The notes beneath the pieces are model-generated. The model saw only the letters and a list, made by a program, of their open reading frames with translations. It searched no databases and had not been told where the DNA came from. From contig OX485806.1 of NCBI GenBank assembly GCA_950295325.1, forward strand, positions 49,347,169 through 49,411,168: a stretch of 64,000 nucleotides of DNA, in the 5' to 3' direction. Source of the stretch: Polytrichum commune. Lineage: Eukaryota > Streptophyta > Polytrichopsida > Polytrichales > Polytrichaceae. Every line of letters starts with the position of its first letter. Positions within the stretch are counted from its first letter, which is position 1. Position numbers and translations under genes: made by a program. Positions 45,733 to 57,867 of the stretch are shown here, piece by piece.

Positions 45733-46192
45733 AAGCTATTTAGTGAGCGATGAGCGGTGAGCGGTGAGCGGTAACTTTTCTGTAATTTTGGAAATGGTTG
45801 TCAACTGAATCATATCCTATGACCGCGGTTTTGATAATTGTTTTGAATATAATACAATATTTTAGGGAAAAAATCATGCCTATATCTGTGGTTCAGGTTT
45901 AGGGGTTAATTTCAGACTGCGAGGGTGTAATTATTATAATACAAAATAAGTAGTGCAATTTTTTAATTCTTCCATTATTCTTCCATTATTTATTTTTTTA
46001 GGATTTATTCTTCCATTCTTCTTCCAGTCTATTTTCTTATTTTTTGTAATTCTTAAAAATGTATTGATATTTTATATTTTTCAACTTTAATTTTTTGGTT
46101 TAGTTATTCCCGTTATACCCGCACTAAAAGGACACTGAACAATCAAATGCAAAAATATATTATTATGTAGGCAATAAGACACAAAATTCTAG
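45733..46192 (-). other. Terminus and 3' flank of element B
   Basis: Begins near a GAGCGATGAGCGGTGAGCGG repeat, the reverse complement of the CCGCTCAC-rich end of copy A, followed by AACCGCGGTCATAGG and CCACAGATATAGGC counterparts (minus strand). This marks the shared element end. AT-rich DNA lies up to the stop codon at 46193. Confidence 0.6.
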
Positions 46193-47743
46193 CTAAGTCA
46201 TATAATCAAAATCACAATTATCAGATAATGCTACAAAGACTTTAGAATCTGTACTATCTGCATCTGAGGAGCCTTCATCCTCATACTCAATAGCTTCTAA
46301 ATCAACATACTCTATACCTCTTAGCATCAAATTCTTAAGTCTAAATGTACGATATGAACCTTCCGCTAATTCATTGGCAACGTCATTTGCGTATGAAGGG
46401 AGTTGCCAGGACTTTGGAGGACTTGGATAAAACGTAGGGTCACAGAAGAAAGGGCGGTGACTAGGATAGTTCATTGCTCCATATCTGCAAATTCCAAAAG
46501 TACCATGTTTAGGACTCGATATTAGATACAATGACGCTCAAAAGTAAAACAAATGTATGAGAGAATGTTCAACAAACTCACTTACTGAATCGAGACTTCT
46601 TCACAATTCTCGGGACCACAAGTACATCGCCCTCCGGGTCCTCACTAGTTGCCGTTGCTCCAGAAGTGACCTCATGAGCAACACTCGAACGAATCAAGGG
46701 TTTAAGCAAGGCATGGAAGATGGCCTCATCAGCCTCTAATGCCACGATGTGACGCTGGACGTTGCGGGACGCAGGGATGGAAAAACCTACAATAAAAAGA
46801 ATGACAATAAAATTAGTGTGCTCTCTGTGGAACTAAAAATAAATAGTTAAAAATGTGAGTTGGCAGATTGAATTAACATACCCGTAGCAGCAGTGCAGTC
46901 TAAAACAACATCCCCAGGAGAGGAAGAACTTTGAATTAACATCTGCATTAAAAGAGTAGACTTTTCTCTTGGACCTCGCCACGGCGTGGGTCCATTCATG
47001 AGCTGATCATCACGAGAGACGAGGTTCTGTAGAATATCATCTCTTGATACATCTACCCCGTGTCGGTCAAGAGCGGGGACAGGCTGAAATGAGAAATTGG
47101 AAGCAGGTTTGCCAGGCATGGTCCTCACTACCAATGTAATCCCGAAACGCATAGTCTGCCATGGTCCAGAATTAATGAGTTCAATATACAAAACAAAGTA
47201 GTTCAGAACTCCACATCAGCCAATGAGATTCCAAGACCTATGGATTGAGTTAGGGTCCAGCCATTGCAAGCAACACTTGTCAACTGAGAACAATGAACCA
47301 AAAATATGAGAAAACCATTATGTAGCATTCGTCTCAAACAATGTTTTAAAATTGTTAGAAAATAAATAGTAAATTAAATTAGAGAATTAACTTACAGTGA
47401 CATTCTGGTTAATCGGGGACGTCAGATGAAGGCGGTTCATACCCCACCACTCCTTCTGAACTTGAAAACCGAAACACTCGCAATATCCAAGAATCATGGC
47501 TTTTGTAGTCATTCGAAAAGGGTGAAATAAAATGATGGCCCCATCATCATGCAAATGGTTATCTGCAAAATCAAAGATTGGCTGAAGCCACTCGCGAGTT
47601 TTTTTATTCCAGGCAGGAATCGACGTTGGTGGATTGGAGATCCCTGGAACGGGCAAGCCCTGCGGGATATCAGCAAGTATCAAGTCCAAACAGGGCTGGA
47701 CACCGGTAGTCCCCTTATACAATCGAACTTTGCCAGTGGAATA
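46193..47743 (-). CDS. Methyltransferase-like exons 10-13 (copy B)
   Basis: Exons 47743-47396, 47155-46882, 46786-46582 and 46484-46193, all open and consensus-spliced. Residues: CLDLILADIPQGLPVPG; EWLQPIFDFADNHLHDDGAI; KEWWGMNRLHLTSPI; TMRFGITLVVRTMPGKPASN; WRGPREKSTLLMQMLIQSSS; VVLDCTAATG joined to FSIPASRNVQRHIVALEAD; HRPFFCDPTFYPSPPKSWQL; acidic end. Conserved FHPFRM, WWGMN and PWRGPREK blocks mark residues worth testing as active-site or fold elements. Confidence 0.8.
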
Positions 47744-47849
47744 CTGCTCAGTTTACAAACACACCCAGAAATTAGTACATCTACATCTATTGGTCCATTT
47801 TTTGGCAATCAGGAACGAGTCCCACTACCCAAGTAGCTAATACACCTAA

Positions 47850-48470
47850 TACCCCTCCCAGTAGCTATCTCGGCACGGAGACACCCAAATGAAGTTCAAT
47901 CTAACTGCCTCACATATGATTCAGACCCCTACATTCTAACTTACAAACATGCAAACTAAGCTTAATCAGACCATTTCTAACCATTTCAGACCACCTAAGA
48001 CCCCTAATTTATAACTCACAAACCTGCAAACTAAGCTTAATATGACAATTTCTAACCACCTAATACCCCTCCTAGTAGCTATCTCGGCACGGAGACACCC
48101 AAATGAAGTTCAATCTAACTGCCTCACATATGATTTAGACCCCTAATCTCTAACTCATAAACATGCAAACTAAGCTTAATATGACCAGTTCAGACCATTT
48201 CAGACCACCTAAGACCCCTAATTCATAACTCACAAACCTGCAAACTAAGCTTAATATCACCATCCCTAACCACCTAATACCCCTCCCAGTAGCTATGACG
48301 GCACCGAGACACCCAAATGAATTTCATTCTAACTGCCTCACATTTGATTCAGACCCCTACTTTCTAACTTACAAACCTGCAAACTAAGCTTAATCAGACC
48401 ATTTCTAACCACCTAATACCCCTCACCTAATAACTCATTTTACTACTTGAATTTCTGTATGGCTATTATG
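47850..48470. repeat. Intron 9 of copy B: palindrome-bearing minisatellite
   Basis: Three units of about 210 bp with the order ACCTAATACCCCTCCCAGTA / GCTATCTCGGCACGGAGACA / CCCAAATGAAGTTCAATCTA / ACATGCAAACTAAGCTTAAT; inverted-repeat cores near 47868, 48078 and 48292. It is the reverse-strand counterpart of copy A intron 9. Confidence 0.88.
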
Positions 48471-48484
48471 AACCATATCCCAAC

Positions 48485-49421
48485 TGTCGCAACCTTTGCT
48501 AGTTTTCCTTCACTTAGCTTGACCGCCTTTCCAACCTAGCAAGTGCCACGAGCGCTAACCTGCACATCCCACGCACATGCATGGTTAGCTCCCAAAACCG
48601 CGGACTTCAAGCTCATGGCTAGGTCACCAAACCCTCCTACACATGCATTCGGGACTCTCCCCTTAGTAGGTAGCCAATGGCTAAGGTGGATTTCCATCCA
48701 TGGAAGTCCACTCTTGAGTTGATCATCGTGTTGCCAAAACAACACTACAACTACCCGGAGCACATTGCCAAGTATGCTCCGGGGGGGTCGGTCGGCTAAG
48801 CCGCCTCACCCATATAAGCCTCTAGGACTTTGGGCGGGGCCCCTACCCCACCATCAAGTATCCTTTTGTCTCTCTACAAGGGTTGGGGCCAAGTGGACAT
48901 TTTCCCTTAGCCACTGGGGCTAGAACCCCCCCAGCAGCTTCAGACCACCATAACTTCTACATATGATGTCTAATGCTATTAAGAAACCACTCTATCGTCA
49001 CCTACGCTTTGCAAAGATGCCGATGAACCCCTCACTTGCCTCATTCGGGCAAGTATTGAGGAAGTTATGGCTCTTCAAACCTTGGCAGTCCCGGGCACCA
49101 CTCCCAGGTCACTGCTGTCCCAGGGTGTTGTCCCGGGATAGCGCCCCACTCAAATGGCCATATCTCCTAGCTAGCACCTCCGATTGAGGTGTTCCTTAGC
49201 ATTCTAGAATTCCACCGCCATAAGCTACTCATAACTTATGGCCTTACCCTCATGACTCTTAGTCCCCGTGGGTGAGAGGTGTTCTCAACGCCTGGGGCCC
49301 TCACCCATGCTAAGAGTACTTGGGCCCTCTCACCAATGGCGCCACAAGTCCCGGGTGTCACTCCGGGGTCCCCCTTGTGCCCATGGTGTTGCGGGCACTC
49401 CTCATGGAGAGGTGCGCGACA
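48485..49421 (-). mobile_element. Solo LTR, minus orientation, in intron 9 of copy B
   Basis: 937 bp matching the family LTR on the opposite strand (starts TGTCGCAACC, ends GCGCGACA on the plus strand), with target duplication CCAAC at 48480-48484 and 49422-49426. Older than the other copies by divergence. Confidence 0.9.
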
Positions 49422-49705
49422 CCAACCATATACAAATCTTGTATAAGGTATGCATGCCTATAATGGACACTTCTAACTTCACGTGCACTTCTGGCTGCTG
49501 GATGGGATTAGAAATTGTCTCATCCAGTTAGCATTTGTGTATCATGAAGATTGTTGTTCCATGTGTTAAAATCAGAGCTGAGATGCAAAAATTATAAGAG
49601 GTAAAAAAGAAGATTCTTCTTTCGCTTAAAATGATCACGTCGCTTAAATTATAATATGAAAATAAAAATCGTTAATGTTGGCATAACAAATAAAAGAAAA
49701 AATAC

Positions 49706-52700
49706 CTTAATCATGAATCTTTTTAAGTCCTTGTAATAAGAGGTATAGTCATCTGAGCTACCGCCAAGGACTTCCATCATGGAGGCATTGAGAATGAGCT
49801 CGTCAATCTGGCTTTCGTTCTCCTCTCCCAAATTAAAAACAGTACTCAACTGGTCGTATGAAGAATCCCGCTTTGTACCTCGGGAAAAAATAGGAGCTTG
49901 AGATCCAAAATCATTAGTCGGGCTTGGAGAAACAAGACTTCTACCTTCTGGCTCAGAATGGGGGTTCATCTTCTTTTTCCCCCTCATGCAAATCTTCTCC
50001 AATGACTTCTAAAGTTTTTCCATATCTTTCTGTGCCGCTTTCTCCTCTACTTCCTTTACTCTAAGCGCCTTCTTCCTATCCTCTTCAAGACGTCGCGAGA
50101 GGGCCTTTGCCCTCTCATGCTCGTCTTCTATGCCCTGTAAGTCAACCATCTCAACACCAGATTCTCCAATTGCCTCCCTTGACATCCTAAGTTCAGTTTC
50201 AAAAGAAGGAGTGAAACTAGGAGCACAGTCAAGGTACCAACCACCTCCTGTGAGATGTGAGGTTGACCATGTACGCTGTTGATTTGCTGAGAACATGCAC
50301 GTTGAGTTAGACCTGACCAGCCATGCAGAGAGAAATACGGGGAGATCTTCTTTTGTTATTGCTCCTTTTGCAAGGAGCTCGTACTTGAAATACCTGCGGG
50401 TAAGACACAACTCATCATTATATACCTTGCAATGGAAATAATTGTCATGTGAAAAACCAAAACACTATGCCAAATATAAGAGAGTACTAGTAGTTAAAGG
50501 AGAAAACGCACCGAAAGAGTACTCTTCGCACAATTAAGTCAGTCCCGTTAAATCCCACAAATTCGAGAGTTTTGTTAAAAGCCTTCTGCCCTCGGAAGAA
50601 GGTGGGAAACGTATTGTCCCATAATTTCATTCTACAGTCCTCGATGTATGCAGCCAAGGTCAAGGGCTCGCTGGGTATATCAAAGTTGATAGCCAGTCTG
50701 TCTTGGCGCAAAGTGTCTTCAAAGATAATGGAAGCCTGATCGGATATCTGTAAAAATAGAGTGAGCAAGGCCGAGAGCAAGAATGAGAACAAAACTTATT
50801 CATATATTGAAATCAGAGTGAGCAAGACCAAGAGAAAGGCCGAATTAATGTAAGTGCTCAAATCAGGTCACACATAACTAAAGGGTACATAGGGGGATAT
50901 GTACTCACTCCTTCCCAAAAAAATGCCTTGGATACGAATGCCTGCAATTTCTCCTCGTTGGTGGGCTTGGTTGGCAGTTTGCGGGCCTCACGGGTTGATG
51001 CAGAGGAATTGAAATATTCCAACCATTTGATTTTAGAAGCGGGTGATGCTTTTGCAATAGCGATCAACTGCAATTTCTCTAAGTTGAGCTCCGGTGTAAT
51101 TGAGTTAAGAGTATAGTGACGCGCAATCTGTGAACCATAGAGCAATATATTAGAATCATGGAGTTCATTGAATTACTTGAGGAATGAAAAATGGGTCTTA
51201 AAGTAGTGGGCATACCTCTCGAAGCCATCCATCTGTCAACTCTGGGTTTGCCACACAAACTAGTTTTGACATTTTCTTATGAAGTGCCTCGGCTCTCTTT
51301 GAAGCAGCTACCTTCATGGCAGCTGCTTTCTCAGCAGCACACACCTCTCCATCCGTTTGTTCAACAAGTTGACGAACACCCTCATCTGCAGCTTGTGCCA
51401 GTTCGTGCTGCAAAAGGATTACCTTAGTTAGTTTGTCATCAAGATGGTGAATTGGATCAAGAGCAGTATAATGTTGAAATAGATAACAAGAAGGTAAGAC
51501 GTATGCATATGAAATTTTGACATCCAGAGCTAGTGTAGAAACTATATCTCGGTCCCGAGATTCAACAATTGATATATGGCCAAAACAAAAAGTAACACAG
51601 GCGGTCTTTATACGTGAGCAGAGCAACTTAGTCTAATAACCCAAATTTCCCACTTCCAGCCAAACGGAAACAGAAAGAATAAAAATAAAATAGAGATCAT
51701 ACCTGGAATATGAAGTTCATAAAAACATGTAGATTTAATGAATACCACGTCTTCTTCCTATTTTGAGAATTCTTGCACCTTTTAATGTCCGCTGGAGTCA
51801 ATATGTCTTGGTACTGTTCGAGCGGCAGAAGTCCATATTTCTGCACCCTAAATAGAGTGTGAACTGTGTTGGTCTTGACGTGAGAGTCTTCAGTATGTCT
51901 ATAATCAACAATCATAGAGTAAAGATTAGCACATCATAATATTTGTAGATTCAAAGTAGTGTACATAGATGAAAACATTACATAATGAAAACTTACTTGT
52001 TGATGTTATGCATAACTTGCATAACAACATCAATTTTTCCCTTCGTGTCAAGTAGGATGCTATCCACCGAACAATGCCAAGCCTCTTCGGTTTTGTGAAG
52101 TCTTTGAATATGATTGAGCCAAGCCTGCCGCCTATGGTTCCCGTCACAAACAAAAAACATCAAATTCTTAAAATTTGCTAACTCCGGAATGGACTGAAGA
52201 AAGGAATTGAATTCTTCATTTTTGGCACTCCAACTGGGACCCCACGATGTCTTATGCGCTTCAGTCACCTCATGTGTTTTGCCTTCTTCATCCGTTATTG
52301 TGACATAAAATACTGAGGCACCCTCTCTATACCCATGGACAAACTCCTGCTCCAATTTAGCAAGATCACTTGAGAGAGTTGGCCTCACCATAGGCATGGC
52401 CAACATTCTGCACAAGGGAATATGGAACCTTGACGACCTCAGGGGTTGGACTCTCAGTCGAAAAATCGTGGCAACGGAATTAAGTTTCTGTCGAGTCCTA
52501 ATATCATCTTCATCACCTTCATATGGATCTCTATCTCCAAGCCCCTCTTCAACTTCATCTTGCCCCTCTTCAGAATTTTCCATAGAAACCTGAGAAACAC
52601 CAGGAACAATATCCTTTGCGTTGTTCTCAACTTGCAGGTTCGATACTTTCTATGTGTAAACAAGTTATACAGCGTATAACAATATTTCATTGAAAATCGG

Positions 52701-55700
52701 GTTGGCATTGCTAATATATCGCACAATGTATACCATACATGCAAACCAAGCTTAATATGACCATTTCAGACCACCTAAGACCCCTAATTTCTAACTCAGA
52801 AACTTGCAAACTAAGCTTAATATGACAATTTCTAACCACCTAAGACCCCTCCTTGCAGCTGTCTCAGGACCGAGACACCCAAATGAAGTTCTATCTAACT
52901 GCCTCACATATGATTCAGACCCCTACTTTCTAACTCACAAACATGCAAACTAAGCTTAATATGACCATTTCATACTACCTAAGACCCCTAATTTCTAACT
53001 CACAAACCTGCAAACTAAGCTTAATATGACAATTTCTAACCACCTAAGACCCCTCCTTGCAGCTGTCTCGGGACCGTGACACCCAAATGAGGTTCTATCT
53101 AACTGCCTCACATATGATTCAGACCCCTACTTTCTAACTCACAAACATGCAAACTAAGCTTAATATGACCATTTCAGACCACCTAAGACCCCTAATTTCT
53201 AACTCACAAACTTGCAAACTAAGCTTAATATGACAATTTCTAACCACCTAATACCCCTCCTTGCAGCTGTCTCGGTCTCGAGACACTCATACTCACAACT
53301 AGGAAATCATTTCAGACCTATCTATCCTCATATCAGAATACACTTTTTACACACAAATTTGTTCCAAAAAAGTGTCTCGGTCCCGAGACACTCATACTCA
53401 CAACTCAAAGAAAAAGAAAGCTGAAGAACGAAACGAAACGAAACGAACCGCACCGCCTCGCCTGGCCCGCGCCCGCTCTAGCTTCTTGTCCTTCTCCGTC
53501 TTTTTCTTTCTTTAAGGATGCCTGGTGGTTTTGAAGCAATGGTTATGGGTTCGCCTCTCCGCTCACACAGACTTCGCCGCCTACAGACTTCGCCGCTCAC
53601 ATAGGTTTCTCCGCTCACAAGTATCACAACTCACATGTATCACAACTAACATATTTCACAACTCAAAGAGGCCGGTCCCTCACAAATCTCACAGGTACTA
53701 CGACGACACAACAACTCTCTCACAAAAGTAACAACAAATTTAGGGTCCAGGTGCTTGCTTGTGAAACCAACAACGAAAATGGAACCTCCACTACTACGGA
53801 GTCAAAGCTGGTTTAGGGAAGCAAGGGGAGCCCTAAACCACAAGCCACTCTAACCCTAAAGGGCCTAAACCACAAGCCAACAAGGCATAGTCTCCAACTA
53901 TGCATAGTATTAAAATCCTTACCTAAAATATATATATTTGGTCGGCTGCCCGCCGTGAAATTTTTTCTCAATCGGCAATTTGCCGTGGATACTCAAGGGG
54001 AGGTTGCCGAAATGCCGGCATTTTATTTTTCTAATCGGCCCCTTTCCGTCAACCTTCATTTTTCTTCCGGAACCGCTGCCTAAACTTTCCAATTGCATTC
54101 GGAAATTCTCAAAATCAACCGGGTAGCTCGTAACTAACTGCCGGCACTACCCGTTCATTGCTCCTAGTAGCTATCTCGGCACCGAGACACCCAAATGAAG
54201 TTCAATCTAATTACCCCACATATGATTCAGACCCCTAATCTCTAACTCACAAACATGCAAACTAAGCTTAATGTGACCATTTCAGACCATTTCAGACCAC
54301 CTAAGACCCCTAATTTCTAACTCAGAAACATGCAAACTAAACTTAATATGACGATTTCTAACCACTTAATACCCCTCCTAGTACCTATCTTGGCACTGAG
54401 ACACCCAAATGAAGTTCAATATAACTGCCTTACATATGATTCAGACCCCTACTATCTAACTAAGTAACATGCAAACTAAGCTTAATCGGACCATTCCAGA
54501 CCATTTCAGACCACCTAAGACCCCTAATTTCTAACTCAAAAACATGCAAACTAAGCTTAATATGACCATTTCTAACCACCTAATACCCCTCCTTGCAGCT
54601 GTCTCGGGACCGAGACACCCAAATGAAGTTCAATCTAACTGCCCCACATATGATTCACACCCCTAATCTCTAACTCACAAACATGCAAACTAAGCTTAAT
54701 CAGACCATTTCTAACCACCTAATACCCCTCCTTGCAGCTGTCTCCGGACCGAGACACCCGAATAAAGTTAAATCTAACTGCCCCACATATGATTCACACC
54801 CCTAATCTCTAACTCAGAAACATGCAAACTAAGCTTAATCAGACCATTTCTAACCACCTAATACCCCTCCTTGCAGCTGTCTCGGGACCGAGACACCCAA
54901 ATGAAGTTCAATGTAACTGCCTCACATATGATTCAGACCCCTACTATCTAACTAAGTAACATGCAAACTAAGCTTAATATGACTATTTCGGACCATTTCA
55001 AACCACCTAAGACCCCTAATCTCTAACTCAGAAACATGCAAACTAAGCTTAATGAAACCATTTCAGACCACCTCATACCCCTCCCAGTAGCTATCTCGGG
55101 ACCGAGACACCCAAATGAAGTTCAATCTAACTGTCCCACATATGATTCAGACCCCTAATATCTAACTAAGTAACATGCAAAGTAAGCTTAATCGGACCAT
55201 TCCAGACCATTTCAGACCACCTAAGACCCCTAATCTCTAACTCAAAACCATCACTAACCACCTAATACCCCTCCCAGTAGCTATCTCGGGACCGAGACAC
55301 CCAAATGAAGTTCAATCTAACTGCCCCACATATGATTCAGACCCTACTATCTAACTAAGTAACATGCAAACTAAGCTTAATCGGACCATTCCAGACCATT
55401 TCAGACCACCTAAGACCCCTAATCTCTAACTCAGAAACATGCAAACTAAGCTTAATGAGACCATTTCAGACCACCTCATACCCCTCCCATTAGCTATCTC
55501 GGGATCGAGACACCCACATGAAGTTCAATCTAACTGCCCCACATTTGATTCAGACCCCTACTTTCTAAGTAAGAAACACGCATACTAAGCTTAATATGAC
55601 AATTTCAGACCATTTCATAACCCCTCCGAGTAGCTATCTCGGGACCGAGACACCCACATGAATTTCAATCTAACTGCCTCACATATGATTCAGACCCCTA

Positions 55701-56672
55701 AATTCTAACTTGGAAACATGCAAAGTAAGCTTACTTCGCCCATTTCAGACCACCGAATTGACTTGGATTCCTCAAATGTCCCCCTCGGCACCGATATGGA
55801 TAAACAAGCTCAGAAAGTCTCTCTCGGGTCTAATAGTACAATTTTAGGTCACACCTTCGATCTTCGAACCCTACGGGGTGTGGGAATGTGGGAAACCCTA
55901 CCTCTTCCCCGAAGTGCCTCTCCTCATTATCCATGCTCCCTTCACAAAGATCTACCACATGAGCATTGCGATCAAATTCTCCTAGGTTTAAATCAGCAAC
56001 CTCAACGTCCCCATCGAAATCTCCAAGGCTCTGTTAAGTGGATATGTCCTGTCCTCATTAGCTAAGAAGTTGGCCTAATAAATTGTTGGCATTTGAAATA
56101 AACATTACCCTAAACCCAAAATCCTAAAAGTCACCAATTGAAAACATTCTTCACAAACATGCTGCTCACTATGATCTGATGTTGAGGCACTCGAGGCTAC
56201 CCCAGGTTGAAGTTGTGTCTGCGTCATTCCCTGTTCCAGATGCCCAAGCCAAATCCTAGTTACATTCCATCACCAAAGATAAAAAAACTACATAAAGGGA
56301 AGTAAATGGGTCTCAATTGTTCTAACTATCCGTGAGAGTGGTTAACATTACGATTGCAAAGAAAATAATATCATTAGGAATGCAGATAAACAACACCTCA
56401 CTGCCTCCTTTGTCAACTTGGTTGTCTTCCTCTGATATAGGAAATAAAACGATGGGAGCTACCGCTGCGACATCAAACGTGTTTTCCCCTTTTGAACCTC
56501 TACCTGTACCCCTGGAAGAATTAACCCCTCTTCTACCCATTGTTGTCCGCAAGTTGTACGGCATTTCTAAGCTCTCTCTTGATTCTAACCTTTGCCTTCT
56601 CTCAATACGCCTCTGTTTTTCAATAGTCCTCCTAACTTCTTGATCTGCTCTCGCTCTCAACCTAGTGATCAT
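49706..56672 (-). CDS. N-terminal and ParB-like exons 1-9 (copy B)
   Basis: The start at 56672 (MITRLRARADQEVRRTIEKQ) aligns with copy A's MNTRSRARADREVRRNIEKQ. Exon 4 (52649-51997) has ENSEEGQDEVEEGL, EFVHGYREGASVFYVTITDE, the ParB-like FVCDGNHRRQAWLNHI and MQVMHNINK. Exon 5 adds HTEDSHVKTNTVHTLFRVQK and WYSLNLHVFMNFIFQ, which in ParB-like folds could be the helical partner. Exon 9 contains MFSANQQRTWSTSHLTGGGW, the coiled coil, and TAG at 50009-50011 just before a basic patch. Synonymous-looking differences from copy A dominate, suggesting past selection on the protein. Confidence 0.8.
52740..53395. repeat. Intron 3 of copy B, right array of palindrome minisatellite
   Basis: Three units of about 205 bp; inverted repeats near 52857, 53061 and 53266. 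A perfect one lies at 53372-53391 with 9-bp arms GTGTCTCGG and CCGAGACAC around TC. Confidence 0.9.
53396..54150. other. Non-repeat insert inside the intron 3 array
   Basis: About 750 bp without the minisatellite, with GAAACGAAACGAAACG near 53430, several CCGCTCACA words at 53560-53625, and CGGC-rich DNA near 53945-54130. The CCGCTCAC words recall the element terminus. No gene supported. Confidence 0.4.
54150..55745. repeat. Intron 3 of copy B, left array of palindrome minisatellite
   Basis: About ten units of roughly 140-215 bp. Each bears a GTCTCGG/TATCTCGG-NN-CCGAGACACCC core (near 54171, 54388, 54601, 54740, 54879, 55091, 55281, 55495, 55634). Most cores are perfect over at least 6-bp arms, while the surrounding unit varies in length by deletion. 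Confidence 0.9.
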
Positions 56673-57056
56673 CTCTACCAACACTGAATCAGACAGATCT
56701 TATATATCATTGTCTAGTCTGTCATAATTAACATCCATGCGCAATCATTTGATTTAGAAAATTAATCTACGGTTTCTTAAATTAATGCAGGGTTAATCCT
56801 CACTGCAATAATACACTTAAAAAGGCGGCGCTAAAGTCTAATCAAGATATGCCATGTCAGATATTTGGTGGCTATTGTGGTAGTACATTCTAATCCTTGA
56901 TGAAACAGCTTGTCCTGAATTTTCATAAATAAATGTTGATTATTAATTGATGTAACAAGTTCTCATAGATTCGGGCATTGGTGTCTACCCTAGGTGTATA
57001 TATTACCCGATTACTTGTACCCATTCCTTCATGTCATCTCATCATATTCTTCTCCA
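56673..57056. promoter_or_regulatory. Divergent promoter (copy B)
   Basis: 384 bp between divergent ATGs at 56672 (-) and 57057 (+), sharing conserved blocks with 24470-24908 in inverted orientation, including AAAAGGCGGCGCTAAAG and CCATGTCAGATATTTGGTGG. Confidence 0.6.
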
Positions 57057-57479
57057 ATGGGTACGGACTCAAGTCTCCCACGCCTTGCTCCTTTAGGTTC
57101 TCCTAGTTCATCTCAAATTCATACCACATTGTCCATCGATGGTTTTGCAGACGTCAACAACATGAAGATTGCCAACCCACCTGACTGCTCAGTTACTCCG
57201 GCGTTTGTGGTTCACACTCCACATCCACAGACTCCATCTTTGCATGCAGATGATGCAACGTTGATAGAGGACAAGTCTACTTTACAGACTCATGCCTATT
57301 CTAGAGTAGGTGTTATTAAACCGGGCACGTACTCTAGATCTCTACATCCCCCACGTCCCAAACGACAGAAACTCGGTTCAGCAGGATGCACTGCAGTTCA
57401 TAGTTTAGGGTTGGACCATTGTCATAACAATGACGGTGACAATAATGGCAAAGGGCCCCATAAGCGTCTTCGTCGTTAA
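57057..57479 (+). CDS. Small basic-tailed protein of element B
   Basis: 140 residues, MGTDSSLPRLAPLGSPSSSQ to a TAA at 57477. About 75-80 percent of residues appear shared with the copy at 24023-24469. Most conserved: SSSQIHTTLSIDG, DVNNMKIA, IEDKSTLQTHAYSRVG, GCTAVHSLGLDHCH and the terminal KGPHKRLRR. Eight fewer residues by in-frame deletions (after MKIA and in the RSLH region), so the frame has been kept despite indels, which favours a real protein. Function unknown; nuclear location inferred from the basic tail. Confidence 0.8.
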   Translation: MGTDSSLPRLAPLGSPSSSQIHTTLSIDGFADVNNMKIANPPDCSVTPAFVVHTPHPQTPSLHADDATLIEDKSTLQTHAYSRVGVIKPGTYSRSLHPPRPKRQKLGSAGCTAVHSLGLDHCHNNDGDNNGKGPHKRLRR

Positions 57480-57862
57480 TCACAATGTAGCATTCTAATG
57501 TTTGGAAATTTTTATTCCATAGCTACTATCATGTTTAGAATGTATGCATGTTATTGGATTCTACTATTTGAAAACATGTAAACATAACAACTTATGTATA
57601 TGATACGACCACATCTATAGCTTTATTTATATTGGACTACTATTTTAAAATAGATATTGGTTTCTTACATATCTCGGACCTACATCTAAAATTGGTTTTT
57701 CAGCCGTCTTTCTGCTTACTCTGCATGACTCTCTATTAACTTCTGAAATTCCGCTTATTGTGACATAAATTGCCAGTTTGCACTGTAATTTCTTGCCTGT
57801 TATATATTCATGCCATTTTAATGTTCAGAGTACTTGTTTTGTTCAAAGTTTTGTGGAATACT
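57480..57862. other. Spacer between small gene and transposase gene of element B
   Basis: AT-rich, non-coding; no feature seen. Confidence 0.4.
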
Positions 57863-57867
57863 ATGGC

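Larger units (their letters stand above)
46193..56672 (-). pseudogene. 13-exon ParB/DGQHR-like + permuted methyltransferase-like gene (copy B)
   Basis: Exons on the minus strand: 56672-56397, 56218-56170, 55981-55902, 52649-51997, 51898-51703, 51407-51216, 51127-50909, 50747-50512, 50393-49706, 47743-47396, 47155-46882, 46786-46582, 46484-46193. Phases close throughout for about 1,235 residues. The only lesion I find is a TAG at 50009-50011 (MEKL-stop-KSLEK) where copy A has CAG. Domains as in copy A: a basic N-terminal helix, FVCDGNHRRQAWLNHI near residue 300, coiled coil near 725-760, DLILADIPQGLP near 885, DDGAIILFHPFRM, and DCTAATG/FSIPASRNV...HIVALEAD near 1065. This is the better-preserved copy and the best template for analysis. 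Two introns are expanded by palindrome-bearing minisatellites, and one also holds a solo LTR. Confidence 0.85.
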
